IMG/VR virus record: IMGVR_UViG_3300050821_008688
Location: 1 to 64,000 of that record
Strand: one strand, 5' to 3'
Length of the DNA stretch: 64,000 nucleotides
From: a virus
Under the pieces are notes generated by a model. The model was given only the letters and a program-made list of their open reading frames with translations, did no database searches and was not told the origin of the DNA. Shown piece by piece: positions 17,664 through 26,251 of this stretch; positions within the stretch are counted from its first letter, which is position 1; the number at the start of each line of letters is the position of its first letter. The position numbers and the translations under genes were made by a program.

Positions 17664-18092
17664 ATGAGCGAATGTAAATTTCGTTTGGCGGAACCGAAGG
17701 ATGCAAAGGCGTTCGCTAACTGGGCAGCAACAAACCCTTTAGTAGAGCAGAAAGATTTGCTGGCATGCTTGAAACAGAACAATCCTACGACTGTGTTTTT
17801 TGTGGCCGAAGAGGATGGCATCGCGGTTGCGTTTGCACCGCTATACTGCCAGATGGCTCTGGGGTATTTGGGCTTCAATCCGACGACAGACTCTGAGCAA
17901 CGAAAGCGCGCGCTGAAAGTTTTGATGGACGGAGCGATGGCGTTCGCAGTGCAGATGGGAGTCCGAGAGATAACGACGCTCACAAAGGACAAATACCCCG
18001 TGGCGCGGTGGGCTTCAACTCACGGCTTCGTTAAAGACGAGCGACAGTTGTTTAAGCTGGATATCAATCGGGTAATGGCTAGCGAGGCGTAA
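17664..18092 (+). CDS. GNAT-fold acetyltransferase-like protein
   Basis: The 142-residue product has the strand-helix layout of GNAT proteins (FRLAEPKDAKAFANWAA, VFFVAEEDGIAVAFAPLYC, a helix with EQRKRALKVLMDGAMAFA, then ITTLTKDKYPVARWASTHGF). The canonical acetyl-CoA loop (R/QxxGxG/A) is not clear. Similar small GNAT genes sit beside internal virion proteins in some podoviruses, which matches this position. Confidence 0.6.
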   Translation: MSECKFRLAEPKDAKAFANWAATNPLVEQKDLLACLKQNNPTTVFFVAEEDGIAVAFAPLYCQMALGYLGFNPTTDSEQRKRALKVLMDGAMAFAVQMGVREITTLTKDKYPVARWASTHGFVKDERQLFKLDINRVMASEA

Positions 18093-18093
18093 A

Positions 18094-18726
18094 ATGTGTT
18101 CAGGTAGCGCACAAGTACAACAGACCGACCAAGCATTGCAGAATTCTCAAGCTGCAATGACGAATACCCTGAACCAAGATTATTCCACGACTTTTGGTGA
18201 GCAGCAAAGCGTGTTGAAAAATTTGCAGGCGAAGATGAATTATGAAGCGGCGAACCCGATGGGTTATACGCCGCAACAGTTGGCAGGAGCGACGACTGCG
18301 ATTAATGAAAACACGGCAACCGCTGCGCGACAAGCTATCGGTTCGGCGGCAGCATACGCGGCGTCACACGGTGGCGCAGACGTTGGAAGCGGGGCGGCGG
18401 GTGAAATCGCCGGTCAGATTGGCACAGCGGCTGCGCTAAGTAAGTCGCAGCAACTGTCTTCACTAGCGCAACAGAATCAGGGGATGAAACAACAGAATTT
18501 TTGGAACGCTATCAGCGGTCTTAATAGCGTGGGTAGTGAGTATGGTGGCGCAGGCGGTACCGCGATTGGTGGTGCAGGTAATGCGGCAAACACTTCGGTG
18601 GGCGCAGGTAGCGGTGCTCTCGCGGCAGGCCAGTCCACGATGACGGATATTGGTAGCTTGTTGAGTGGAATTGCGGGGGCGGGCATGGCTGGAGCGGGTA
18701 TTATGAAAGCCATTCCCGGTCTTTAG
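18094..18726 (+). CDS. internal virion-like protein (210 aa)
   Basis: An Ala/Gln/Gly-rich protein with a helical N-terminus (TDQALQNSQAAMTNTLNQDY), a central Gly/Ala stretch and a hydrophobic C-terminus (LLSGIAGAGMAGAGIMKAI). The composition and size fit ejected internal virion proteins such as T7 gp14, which insert into the host envelope. This is by analogy only. Confidence 0.5.
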   Translation: MCSGSAQVQQTDQALQNSQAAMTNTLNQDYSTTFGEQQSVLKNLQAKMNYEAANPMGYTPQQLAGATTAINENTATAARQAIGSAAAYAASHGGADVGSGAAGEIAGQIGTAAALSKSQQLSSLAQQNQGMKQQNFWNAISGLNSVGSEYGGAGGTAIGGAGNAANTSVGAGSGALAAGQSTMTDIGSLLSGIAGAGMAGAGIMKAIPGL

Positions 18727-18805
18727 CTCAATACCGAATAGTCAAGGGGAAGCGTGGACCACGGACCCGAATACTACGGCGCAAATGTCATAAGTGGAGT
18801 TTGAA

Positions 18806-19543
18806 ATGGCTGATAAAGTTAATCTTCAAAAAAGCTATAGCGCGCTCAACGAGAAGTTGGCGAAACAGTTTGACGAGAGTGGCGTCAAACGTTCGTTTAC
18901 GGTGCCGTATATTGATGGACAGGGTATGACCGAGCATGTTCAGGCAGTAGGTGCTGCCGCTGCGCAGGCGGGCGGGCTCACTAAAAATCTTTTGACGACT
19001 ATGCATCATTCGGAGGGAAAAGGTTGGGGCAGTGGTGATGGACACACCGTAGGACATCCTGCCGATTCTTTGCGGAGTACGATTATTCCGAAAGACAACG
19101 AGCACGCGAAAGCGACAATTGATGCCGCGCAAACGCACTTGAACAACATCAAGAAACTGTTGGGGGATGAAGACCCCACGGTGAAGGTTGCTCAAGGCCA
19201 GCTTAATCTGGTGAAAAAGGGAGACGGGGCCGGAATGAATTTACTGGATTTTGGAGTGATGCTTGTACAGGTGATGCACGCGCCTAATCAAGCCGTGGCG
19301 CGAGCGCACAACGACACGAAAAGTAATGGTGCGGGCCATCCGAAACTGCAAGCCCCCGGTAGCGCGCCGCAAGAACCCCCGGAAGGCGGTGCTGGCAGTG
19401 CTGGTGGAGGTGCTGGCGAGCCTCAACCCGCGCAGGAAGGGGCAGAACCAGCGGCAGGAGCCCAACCAGAAGCAGCGGCTGGCGCAGCCGCACCAGAAGC
19501 CCAAGCTGCACCGGGAGCCGCCCCTGCGACTCCACAAGCGTAA
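18806..19543 (+). CDS. virion-associated protein with low-complexity tail
   Basis: The ATG at 18806 follows GTGGAG; a GTG at 18794 is a less likely start. The first ~175 residues are helical and charged; the remainder is Ala/Pro/Glu/Gly-rich and disordered (EPAAGAQPEAAAGAAAPEAQ). It lies in the internal-virion block. The function is unknown. Confidence 0.55.
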   Translation: MADKVNLQKSYSALNEKLAKQFDESGVKRSFTVPYIDGQGMTEHVQAVGAAAAQAGGLTKNLLTTMHHSEGKGWGSGDGHTVGHPADSLRSTIIPKDNEHAKATIDAAQTHLNNIKKLLGDEDPTVKVAQGQLNLVKKGDGAGMNLLDFGVMLVQVMHAPNQAVARAHNDTKSNGAGHPKLQAPGSAPQEPPEGGAGSAGGGAGEPQPAQEGAEPAAGAQPEAAAGAAAPEAQAAPGAAPATPQA

Positions 19544-19555
19544 ATGGAGAGTATT

Positions 19556-21469
19556 ATGGCAGACGTACCAGTTCAGACCACACAATCCGGGATGCCGGGA
19601 ATTCCTGATACCGCCCCTGCAACGACCACGCCCGCGCCTACGCCAGCGCCCGTCGCTAATCCGAACGACCCTGCGGCGGTTCAAGCGCAGATGGCCGCAC
19701 CCTTGGCGGCGGAACAAACCGCATTAGGGAAAGCAACAGATTTGGCGAACACCCCTGCCGCTGTTCCTGTGGCGGGTCCGCACGCGCGATTGGTTTCGAT
19801 GGTTCAAGGTTTAGCTTTGGGCATGGATGCGTTTGGTACGTCACTCGCTACGCGCGGAAAAGAGGGCGGTGTTCGGGAAGTTCAACAGGTTCAGGCAGAG
19901 CAACAGAACCAAAAAATTCAGGCACAGCAGGCCGCCGCCGCGCAGAAAAATACTCAGATTCAACAGCAACTGACCGTGGCGGATACAAACCACAAACTTG
20001 CTCAGAACATTTTGTTTATGCATACGGTTCCAAATGAGATGGCACAGAGCGATATTACGGTGAAGAAAGGAAAATTGGATATCGTTAGTCAGATGCAGGA
20101 TATTCGTGCGAAGGCGTTGCAGGATTTCATGCAGACTGGTGATAAGGCTGCGTATGATGCGACGCTGGCGCAGACTGGTGGTACTTCGGCTGCGACAGGC
20201 GCTACTCCCGCAGGTGGTGCTGCTCCCGCAGGTGCTGCGCCGACTGGTGCGGCTCCAGCAGCTAGTGGAATTCCTCCAGTTGCGGTCGCTGCATGGAAAA
20301 ATTCTGTGGATGCGGCTGCGAGCGCGTATCCTAATGACCCGGCTATTCAAAGCGCGCAGGCGGTGCTAGCCAATCCTCAGTCTACATCGCAACAGATGGC
20401 GCTGGCGGCGAATGGTGCGAAGCAGCGTATGACGGCTTTGGATGCGGGTGTGAAGTCCCGAACGGAACAGGCTGGAGCTACGGAAGCTGAACAAAAAGCT
20501 AATCCGTTGTTCAAGTTTGAATCGGACCCGAAGGCTTTGGTTGACCCCGGCGCGCAGGCGACGTTGCAGGCTTATGTTGACGACCCAAAGAACGCGGGAA
20601 ATATCAACGGTCTTGCTCAGGCAAAGATGCTGATGACGAAAGCAGGTATAGCTCAACAGCATGAGATTGATTTGGCGGGACAGAAAGCACAGGCAACGAA
20701 AAATGCAGAGATGGCTGCTTCAGCGGGCGACCCCAAGGTCGCTGGTCAAATGCTGTACGATGGCGGTCTCACGTTAGCGGACTTGAAATCGCGCGGCTCA
20801 TCGCCGAAGCAAATCACAGACGCTGTGGGACAGGCCCAAGCGATTGCGAAGGAGCACGGCCAAACATATAACGCCAGCGATGAAATTGTGGGTGAGCATA
20901 CTCTTCAACAGCCCACTAACCAAGTTTTCTTCGGCTCTGCTCGTTCTCTTGTGCAGGGTGGCGGCATGCTTGACCAATTGAAAGCGGCGCACGATGCGCT
21001 AGGAGCCACGAAGGTTCCGTCGTTCAATACGATTCAACAGTGGAGAAACTATCAGGCTGGTAGCCCTGAACTGGCGACATATCGCGCCGCAGTTCTTAAC
21101 TCGGCGGATGATGCGGCCAAAGTTATGGGTGGCGGCACTCCTACCGACTCGTTGCGCGACTTGTTTATGCAGACGTTCAACGCGAACATTGGTAATCTTG
21201 GTTTTGATGGCGCAATTAAGCAGACGCGCGACGGCGTACGTTCGCAAGTTACGGGTCGCATCGGCAATAATCGTTATGTTATGCAGCGCGAAGGCGACAC
21301 ACTTCGGGATACGCCAGCGCAGGCGGCTCCTGCGGGAAGTCCTGCTTCTAAGATTCACGCGAGTATGGCAGATTTTCTTCATGAAGTTACTGCCGCGAAG
21401 GGTAAGATTTATTCTGATGACGGTAAGACGTGGTACGATGCGTTAGGTCAACCAGTAACAGGAAAATAA
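19556..21469 (+). CDS. internal virion-like protein (637 aa)
   Basis: The ATG at 19556 has GGAGAG upstream, unlike the in-frame ATG at 19544. The protein is almost entirely helical, rich in Ala/Gln, with a coiled-coil stretch (EVQQVQAEQQNQKIQAQQAA), a Gly/Ala/Pro linker around residues 215-245 and a C-terminal globular part. Size and composition match large internal core proteins ejected by podoviruses. Confidence 0.5.
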   Translation: MADVPVQTTQSGMPGIPDTAPATTTPAPTPAPVANPNDPAAVQAQMAAPLAAEQTALGKATDLANTPAAVPVAGPHARLVSMVQGLALGMDAFGTSLATRGKEGGVREVQQVQAEQQNQKIQAQQAAAAQKNTQIQQQLTVADTNHKLAQNILFMHTVPNEMAQSDITVKKGKLDIVSQMQDIRAKALQDFMQTGDKAAYDATLAQTGGTSAATGATPAGGAAPAGAAPTGAAPAASGIPPVAVAAWKNSVDAAASAYPNDPAIQSAQAVLANPQSTSQQMALAANGAKQRMTALDAGVKSRTEQAGATEAEQKANPLFKFESDPKALVDPGAQATLQAYVDDPKNAGNINGLAQAKMLMTKAGIAQQHEIDLAGQKAQATKNAEMAASAGDPKVAGQMLYDGGLTLADLKSRGSSPKQITDAVGQAQAIAKEHGQTYNASDEIVGEHTLQQPTNQVFFGSARSLVQGGGMLDQLKAAHDALGATKVPSFNTIQQWRNYQAGSPELATYRAAVLNSADDAAKVMGGGTPTDSLRDLFMQTFNANIGNLGFDGAIKQTRDGVRSQVTGRIGNNRYVMQREGDTLRDTPAQAAPAGSPASKIHASMADFLHEVTAAKGKIYSDDGKTWYDALGQPVTGK

Positions 21470-21470
21470 A

Positions 21471-22904
21471 ATGGCGAATGGCGACGCACCCACGATTCAA
21501 CTACCTCCGGGCTACGAGGATGGGAAGCCCACCGCAGGTCCGCTTGCATCTCAATCTCAAACGGCGGCACCGTCTACCAGTGGTCTTACTTTACCTCCGG
21601 GATATGAAGACGGAAAGCCCACTGCGGGTCCACTAGCTACTGCACCGCAACAGCCCGGAATGCTATCGCGGGCTTGGGAAGGCGCAAAGCAGCTTGCCGC
21701 TCCCGTGGTAAATATGTTGAAACCGCCTGAAACTCCTACAGAGCAAGTTCTTCATGCAACGGCAGGTGACCCCGGCTTGATGGCATATCGTGCAGCCAAA
21801 ATGGTTACGGATACCGCAGCCGGAGTGATTAAAGCGGCGGCGACAGAATATCCGCAGGCTGTGAGAGATTATCAGCGCGCGGTAAAAGAATTTCATGCGC
21901 GGGATTATCGGAACGCGGCATCATCGGCGGCGAGTACTGCGGCAGATATTGGAGGCATACTTGAGCCACAGGCAGCTTCAGTTACGCAGGGTGCTCGTGA
22001 GATATCTGAGGGTGCGCGACCCGGTGGGAATATGATTACTCCGCTGGTACGGCAGGGCGGGCAAGCGGTACTGGCGGCAGCGGGTGCGGCTCCAGAGGCT
22101 GCGGGTGAAGCGACGGGTACAGCGGCAGAAGCGGCAGCGAGTGCTCCGGGTGCTATCTCTGATTTGGTCGGCAAGTATAATCCGTTCCGAGAGGGCGGCA
22201 GTCTCCGAGGATTAATCGCCGGTCCTGAAGAGGCAGGCGAAGCCGCTGCGCAACGTATTGCACAGCCGGGAGTCAGAGCCGCCGCCCCTCCTGTGGGGAC
22301 AAGTTTTCGTTCGGGCATTGATGTTCAAACTCCATATACGGCGGCTAAGTCTCTGTATAAAACTGTGGATGATGCGGCTAAAACAGATTTCAAAGGTCTT
22401 TACGATAAATTGGACGCTGCACAAGATGATGCTCGACTCGCAGCATCGGGCTCTCCTGAAGAAGCTAAAGCCCAGTTGAATATCAAAAATACTCAAGATG
22501 CTATTGACGATGCAAAAAAAGTCGCGGCTCAGTCAGGGGTGCCTGATGTTGATGCAACGTTAAAGGCGGCGGATGCCAAGTACGCGGAGACTCAGGCTAA
22601 TAAAGATTTCAACGCCAAGTTTTTTGGAAGAAGTGTTGAAGGGAATATAGCTCACGGCGCGCCAGAAACAATCGACGTGGACAAAGCGATTAAAACTGTA
22701 GAGGATATGGATAAGCCTAATCGGTATGGGCCATCACGTATGCAGCAAACATCTTTGGGAAAAGCAGGGACGGCCAAGTTGAAGCAAACCTTATATGATG
22801 CACGGAAGGCGGGCATCAAAGCGGTGAGTGACCGAACGTTGCGGAACAAAATACTAGCGTGGGGAATTCCCGTTGCGGGTGTTCTCTACGAAGCTACGAA
22901 ATAA
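21471..22904 (+). CDS. internal virion-like protein (477 aa)
   Basis: The N-terminus contains two copies of LPPGYEDGKPTAGPLA within 60 residues, then a long Ala-rich helical protein ending with a hydrophobic stretch (ILAWGIPVAGVLYEATK). It starts 2 nt after the previous stop. It is the last gene of the rightward virion block and its 3' end overlaps the convergent 22894 gene by 11 nt. Confidence 0.5.
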   Translation: MANGDAPTIQLPPGYEDGKPTAGPLASQSQTAAPSTSGLTLPPGYEDGKPTAGPLATAPQQPGMLSRAWEGAKQLAAPVVNMLKPPETPTEQVLHATAGDPGLMAYRAAKMVTDTAAGVIKAAATEYPQAVRDYQRAVKEFHARDYRNAASSAASTAADIGGILEPQAASVTQGAREISEGARPGGNMITPLVRQGGQAVLAAAGAAPEAAGEATGTAAEAAASAPGAISDLVGKYNPFREGGSLRGLIAGPEEAGEAAAQRIAQPGVRAAAPPVGTSFRSGIDVQTPYTAAKSLYKTVDDAAKTDFKGLYDKLDAAQDDARLAASGSPEEAKAQLNIKNTQDAIDDAKKVAAQSGVPDVDATLKAADAKYAETQANKDFNAKFFGRSVEGNIAHGAPETIDVDKAIKTVEDMDKPNRYGPSRMQQTSLGKAGTAKLKQTLYDARKAGIKAVSDRTLRNKILAWGIPVAGVLYEATK

Positions 22905-23097
22905 ATACTCGCATTAAACAGTAAAAGCAAATTATTGTAAAAAATCCAGTAAGCGGTCCTCCCAATAAAAAAGCCCCTCCGATTATACTGAGAATTAGTA
23001 GCATTGTGCAGACCAGTATTATCCATCCAATGAAATCCGCGATTCGGTTTGCTTTTTGTTGTTCGGGAGACGGCGTGTACGTGAAGGCGTTGGACAT
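22894..23097 (-). CDS. two-span membrane protein (67 aa)
   Basis: Two hydrophobic helices (GWIILVCTMLLILSIIGGAF and GFFTIICFYCLMRVF) follow a polar N-terminus. The SD CAGGAGAAAC is strong. It is expressed from the operator-bearing promoter at 23122-23165. Confidence 0.65.
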   Translation of the reverse strand: MSNAFTYTPSPEQQKANRIADFIGWIILVCTMLLILSIIGGAFLLGGPLTGFFTIICFYCLMRVFIS

Positions 23098-23121
23098 TTT
23101 GTTTCTCCTGACTGCACGTAC

Positions 23122-23165
23122 AGGGTACCGCTAGATGTGTGTGGTGTCAATGGTACGAAAGTACT
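23122..23165 (-). promoter_or_regulatory. class I promoter with RGTAC-N4-GTACY operator
   Basis: Read on the minus strand: operator AGTACTTTCGTACC (23152-23165), 1 nt, TTGACA (23145-23150), 17 nt, TACCCT (23122-23127). The geometry is identical to eight other sites in the window. Confidence 0.75.
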
Positions 23166-23499
23166 ACTGGCCGCAGTTGTCGGCTATGAAAAATAGGGGC
23201 TCAGGTTCGTTGGGCAGCGATGCGGCGTCGGCTTTATCATCTGGCGGGTTTTGATTTTCCTCGGGCGGCACAATAGCAGCTTCGTATATGTTGTTTGCAA
23301 GCATTACGGCTTCTTCCAACGATGTCGGAGTCAATCGGTTAACGAAACGCCGAGTCACCTGAAAAGCGGTGCCGTTAATCGTGGTACAGAGAATCGGTGC
23401 GGCTGCGTGCTCCGGGTCGTTAGTGTCACCTATGACGAAGATGAAGACCGGAAATCGGCTGGCGTCACCGTAGGTATTCCATTTCATCCAAGTGTTCAT
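23164..23499 (-). CDS. hypothetical protein (111 aa)
   Basis: A soluble protein (MNTWMKWNTYGDASRFPVFI...) with an acidic, disordered C-terminus. Its start overlaps the preceding gene's stop (ATGA). The family is not recognised. Confidence 0.55.
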   Translation of the reverse strand: MNTWMKWNTYGDASRFPVFIFVIGDTNDPEHAAAPILCTTINGTAFQVTRRFVNRLTPTSLEEAVMLANNIYEAAIVPPEENQNPPDDKADAASLPNEPEPLFFIADNCGQ

Positions 23500-23741
23500 T
23501 GCAGTGGTAGAACCGGCACTTCGTATGCGTTCCCTCGCTCTATTGCCATCTCTACAATTCGTGTAGCTTTTTGAAAAAGGGTAACGATGTCGCTGGCGTC
23601 ATTGCGCATTGTTCCGAGTCCGAGATGAGGTTCGGTGCAGTAGACCAGTCCGACCACGGCGCAGTTGTGCTTCGTCATGTCGCGAATAAATTGCGCCATC
23701 AGGTCGATTACTTCGTCGGGCAGCTTGTTGTCTTCAGCCAT
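23496..23741 (-). CDS. hypothetical protein (81 aa)
   Basis: The start MAEDNKLPDEV is chosen because GGAGG lies 5 nt upstream. It is a soluble helical protein (LMAQFIRDMTKHNCAVVGLVY). The coupled overlap with both neighbours suggests one transcription unit. Confidence 0.55.
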   Translation of the reverse strand: MAEDNKLPDEVIDLMAQFIRDMTKHNCAVVGLVYCTEPHLGLGTMRNDASDIVTLFQKATRIVEMAIERGNAYEVPVLPLQ

Positions 23742-23959
23742 CATATCCTCCGCGCGAGATACCGAATCAGAATGACCATCAAATAGATTAGAGCCGCGAC
23801 GGTGACCCACTGGCACGCCAGATGGATGTAGTCAACGATGTCAAATGTCCCGGACGCCATCGTCACCACGTCGCGTGAGAAGTACACCGTTAACAAAAAC
23901 AGCAGTCCGTTGAACGGTAAGAGGAACATCACTGCGAGTGCTGCGAAAATTGCTTTCAT
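23741..23959 (-). CDS. two-span membrane protein (72 aa)
   Basis: Two transmembrane helices (MKAIFAALAVMFLLPFNGLL and WVTVAALIYLMVILIRYL) with a short periplasmic loop. It overlaps the next upstream gene (ATGA). Confidence 0.55.
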   Translation of the reverse strand: MKAIFAALAVMFLLPFNGLLFLLTVYFSRDVVTMASGTFDIVDYIHLACQWVTVAALIYLMVILIRYLARRI

Positions 23960-24123
23960 GCTCGTTTCTCCCCTTCGCGGATTAGGCGAACTTGTAGTCG
24001 ATGCCCTCGTTGGTCGGGTAGCGGGTCGTATATTCGCATCGCTTTAATTACAGCGCCGCCTTGAACCACCTCTGTATCGGGGTGGTATTTTTTCAAGCCG
24101 CGAATGAGTTGTGCGACAGTCAT
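23956..24123 (-). CDS. small hypothetical protein (55 aa)
   Basis: MTVAQLIRGLKKYHPDTEVV... with a basic C-terminus. It starts exactly at the stop of the preceding gene. The layout (LIRGLKKYPPDTEV-like) is common among small phage proteins of unknown role. Confidence 0.55.
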   Translation of the reverse strand: MTVAQLIRGLKKYHPDTEVVQGGAVIKAMRIYDPLPDQRGHRLQVRLIREGEKRA

Positions 24124-24308
24124 TAGAATCCAAATTCCTCTCGGGTCTCTCCGGGCCACAGGTCTCCGGGTTGCGGGTCTTGCATGTAGCCTTCGCACTC
24201 GAAATCGCAGAGCGAGTTCGCCATTTCCAATGGTGCAGACCGACCGATTGGTTTTTTTCGCCGATGGCAAACAACGCAGTCTACTGCTTTTCCTACTTCT
24301 CTGGTCAT
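24123..24308 (-). CDS. small zinc-binding protein (61 aa)
   Basis: CVVCHRRKKP and CDFECEGY supply two Cys pairs. The SD CTAGGAGCC precedes the ATG. Confidence 0.55.
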   Translation of the reverse strand: MTREVGKAVDCVVCHRRKKPIGRSAPLEMANSLCDFECEGYMQDPQPGDLWPGETREEFGF

Positions 24309-24330
24309 AAGGCTCCTAGAAATTCTTTCA

Positions 24331-24459
24331 TTACCATGCGTTGCCGCACTTCGTGCAGATGATATAGTCGAAGACGACGAGGCTGTGTTTGCCGCCCTTG
24401 GGGCATGGACCGCCTTGGTCATCCTTCGTCAAGCGTGCAACTTTTTTCTTAGGCTTCAT
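24331..24459 (-). CDS. small zinc-ribbon protein (42 aa)
   Basis: The product MKPKKKVARLTKDDQGGPCP... ends with YIICTKCGNAW, a zinc-knuckle-like CxxC with an upstream Cys. The SD CTAGGAGCCAC is identical in style to the neighbouring gene. Confidence 0.55.
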   Translation of the reverse strand: MKPKKKVARLTKDDQGGPCPKGGKHSLVVFDYIICTKCGNAW

Positions 24460-24466
24460 GTGGCTC

Positions 24467-25519
24467 CTAGAAGTTGTCCCTTAAGTACTGGTTCAATTTA
24501 TCTAGCCTGTAGGTAGTATCTCGCAACTGCACGTTTAATGCAAGCGAATCCGCATTGAGTTGGTTGCGGAAGATGAGGGCCAGAGATGTGTCGGACCCAG
24601 AGATAGCCGTGGAGGTATCTGCGATTTTTTGGCGCTCAACTTTTAATCGGCGTAGTTCCTCGGACTGGACAGCGACTAGGTCGCTCACGATTTTGTGATA
24701 GACCTGAATGCTCTGCATTACGTCGCCGACCTGTGCTTGTTTCCAGTCGCCGTACGCTTCTTCAGATTTGTTGTAGTGTTGTGATGCCGTGTGGCTCCCG
24801 AGATTATACGTGACGGTGAAGCCCGCGTATGGGCTCCCAGTTGGCACTGCGAACGGCAGCAGCGGTTTCTCTACGCCAGCGGTTACTTGGAAATCCCAGT
24901 TGTTCAGCTTCAAAAGTTTATCTTGAGCCTTCTGGGTTTCAACGTTCGTCGCAAATTCTGCATCGGCCAGTTCGGTTAGAGACTCAGTAGAGAGTGGAGG
25001 CACGAAAATATTCGCAAGTGCCACTCGGGTGGTTTGACGTTCTGTTTCTAGCGCGAGTTTTTGTTTGCTGAGTAAATAGATGGACTGTTTTGGAATATTG
25101 TGAGCCTCCAAAATTTTTGTGTTTGCGGCGATTAACGTGTCATTCTCCGCAATCGCCGCGTTGATTAGGGTCAATTTATATCGTAATGCGTCTAATTCCA
25201 GAGCCTGCATATCAAATGTGATACGTTCTTGGACGGTGATGGAGTCTTTGTAGAGTTGGCACTGCTTTTTGCCAATGGCGATAGTCAGACTGCCTTCGCG
25301 GATGTGATTGACAGAGTCAGTGAGCCCCAAAAATAGTTGCGGCGGCGTGCCTTGGGCTGGCGTGACTCCCGCCGTGGCGACTGGCGCGCGAAGCGTAGCG
25401 CCTTGGGCTTGGGACGACTCTTCAATATAACGGCAGTACGCCGTGGTGTCTTGCGCGGATTGGCCCCAGATAGCCATTGACCACATAAGCCATGTAAAAA
25501 GAATCGCTAGGTATTTCAT
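24467..25519 (-). CDS. TolC-like outer-membrane channel candidate of the polysaccharide cassette
   Basis: The 350-residue protein has a signal peptide (MKYLAILFTWLMWSMAIWGQ), then long amphipathic helices with heptad character, a beta-hairpin-like segment GSPYAGFTVTYNLG followed by ASQHYNKSEEAYGDW, and further long helices. Helix, strand, helix repetition is the layout of TolC-family outer-membrane factors, although it is shorter than the usual 420-480 residues. It overlaps the dehydrogenase stop by 4 nt (ATGA), so it is the last cassette gene. Its role would be to carry the polymer across the outer membrane together with the 26252 protein. Family assignment needs a structure model. Confidence 0.5.
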   Translation of the reverse strand: MKYLAILFTWLMWSMAIWGQSAQDTTAYCRYIEESSQAQGATLRAPVATAGVTPAQGTPPQLFLGLTDSVNHIREGSLTIAIGKKQCQLYKDSITVQERITFDMQALELDALRYKLTLINAAIAENDTLIAANTKILEAHNIPKQSIYLLSKQKLALETERQTTRVALANIFVPPLSTESLTELADAEFATNVETQKAQDKLLKLNNWDFQVTAGVEKPLLPFAVPTGSPYAGFTVTYNLGSHTASQHYNKSEEAYGDWKQAQVGDVMQSIQVYHKIVSDLVAVQSEELRRLKVERQKIADTSTAISGSDTSLALIFRNQLNADSLALNVQLRDTTYRLDKLNQYLRDNF

Positions 25520-26238
25520 GATTTCTCCTGTTGGTCATCAACGTTGAGAATGAAATCTGCGACACGGCCATGCAGAAGTTTGGCGTTCGGTATTACGCAA
25601 TGCCCGCCAATCTTGCCGGGGAAATGTTCAAGGACCGGGCGAGCTACTGAAGACATGCCGAGTGCGGCATATCCGTCATTGTATGTGTAGTTTGATAGTT
25701 TGTAAACTACATCGAAATCCAGACCGTTTTCTTCGCAGTATCTGTGGACTTCTTTTTCAAATGCGATGCACATACCGTAGTATGTAGTGCTCCACAGTTT
25801 CAAGGCTTCGGTCGTGCTAGCCTTGGGAGTAGCGAATGTTTTGATGCCGATTGACAGAAAAATCTCAGCGGCTTCTTTGGCACGCGGGCCACCAAAAAAT
25901 TTTACGAACGTCGTTATACCCTTTGCGAGATTTGGGTGAACGCCGCGAATTGGAGAGTGAACTACGCGATTTGAAGCGATACGGCAGCATGTTCCCATTG
26001 GAACTGTTGAGTGAACGATGACCAGTCCCTCGTCAGTCAAATAATGCAGTAAATATGCCCGCACGTTTTCAATGAAATGTTCGGAGTATGGAATACAGAT
26101 GTGGATAACATCTGCTCTGATGTCTGTGGAACTGTCCATATCAATGCCAACTACTTTGAGGCCACGGTCTCGAAGAACGGAATAAACTGCGCTGCCCACT
26201 TGTCCGTTGCAACCAACGACTAGATGCTGTTGTAACAT
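25516..26238 (-). CDS. compact UDP-glucose/GDP-mannose dehydrogenase family protein
   Basis: The 240-residue protein has an N-terminal Rossmann motif GCNGQVGS (9-16), the family signature HSTVPMGT (77-83), the central helix TTEALKLWSTTYYGMCIAFE (142-161) with a following NGLDFD (171-176), and GGHC (211-214) whose C214 matches the catalytic cysteine of this family. It ends soon after, so the C-terminal UDP-binding domain of normal 400-450 residue enzymes is missing. The expected reaction is two-step NAD-dependent oxidation of a UDP-hexose to UDP-uronate. SD GGGAGGATTC fixes the start. It would feed uronic acid units to the 27264 synthase. Confidence 0.75.
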   Translation of the reverse strand: MLQQHLVVGCNGQVGSAVYSVLRDRGLKVVGIDMDSSTDIRADVIHICIPYSEHFIENVRAYLLHYLTDEGLVIVHSTVPMGTCCRIASNRVVHSPIRGVHPNLAKGITTFVKFFGGPRAKEAAEIFLSIGIKTFATPKASTTEALKLWSTTYYGMCIAFEKEVHRYCEENGLDFDVVYKLSNYTYNDGYAALGMSSVARPVLEHFPGKIGGHCVIPNAKLLHGRVADFILNVDDQQEKS

Positions 26239-26251
26239 TTGAATCCTCCCT

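Noticed and set aside
19241-19717. Minus-strand open frame (158 codons)
   Set aside because: Shadow of the Ala/Pro/Glu-rich tail of the 18806 gene; composition bias explains it.
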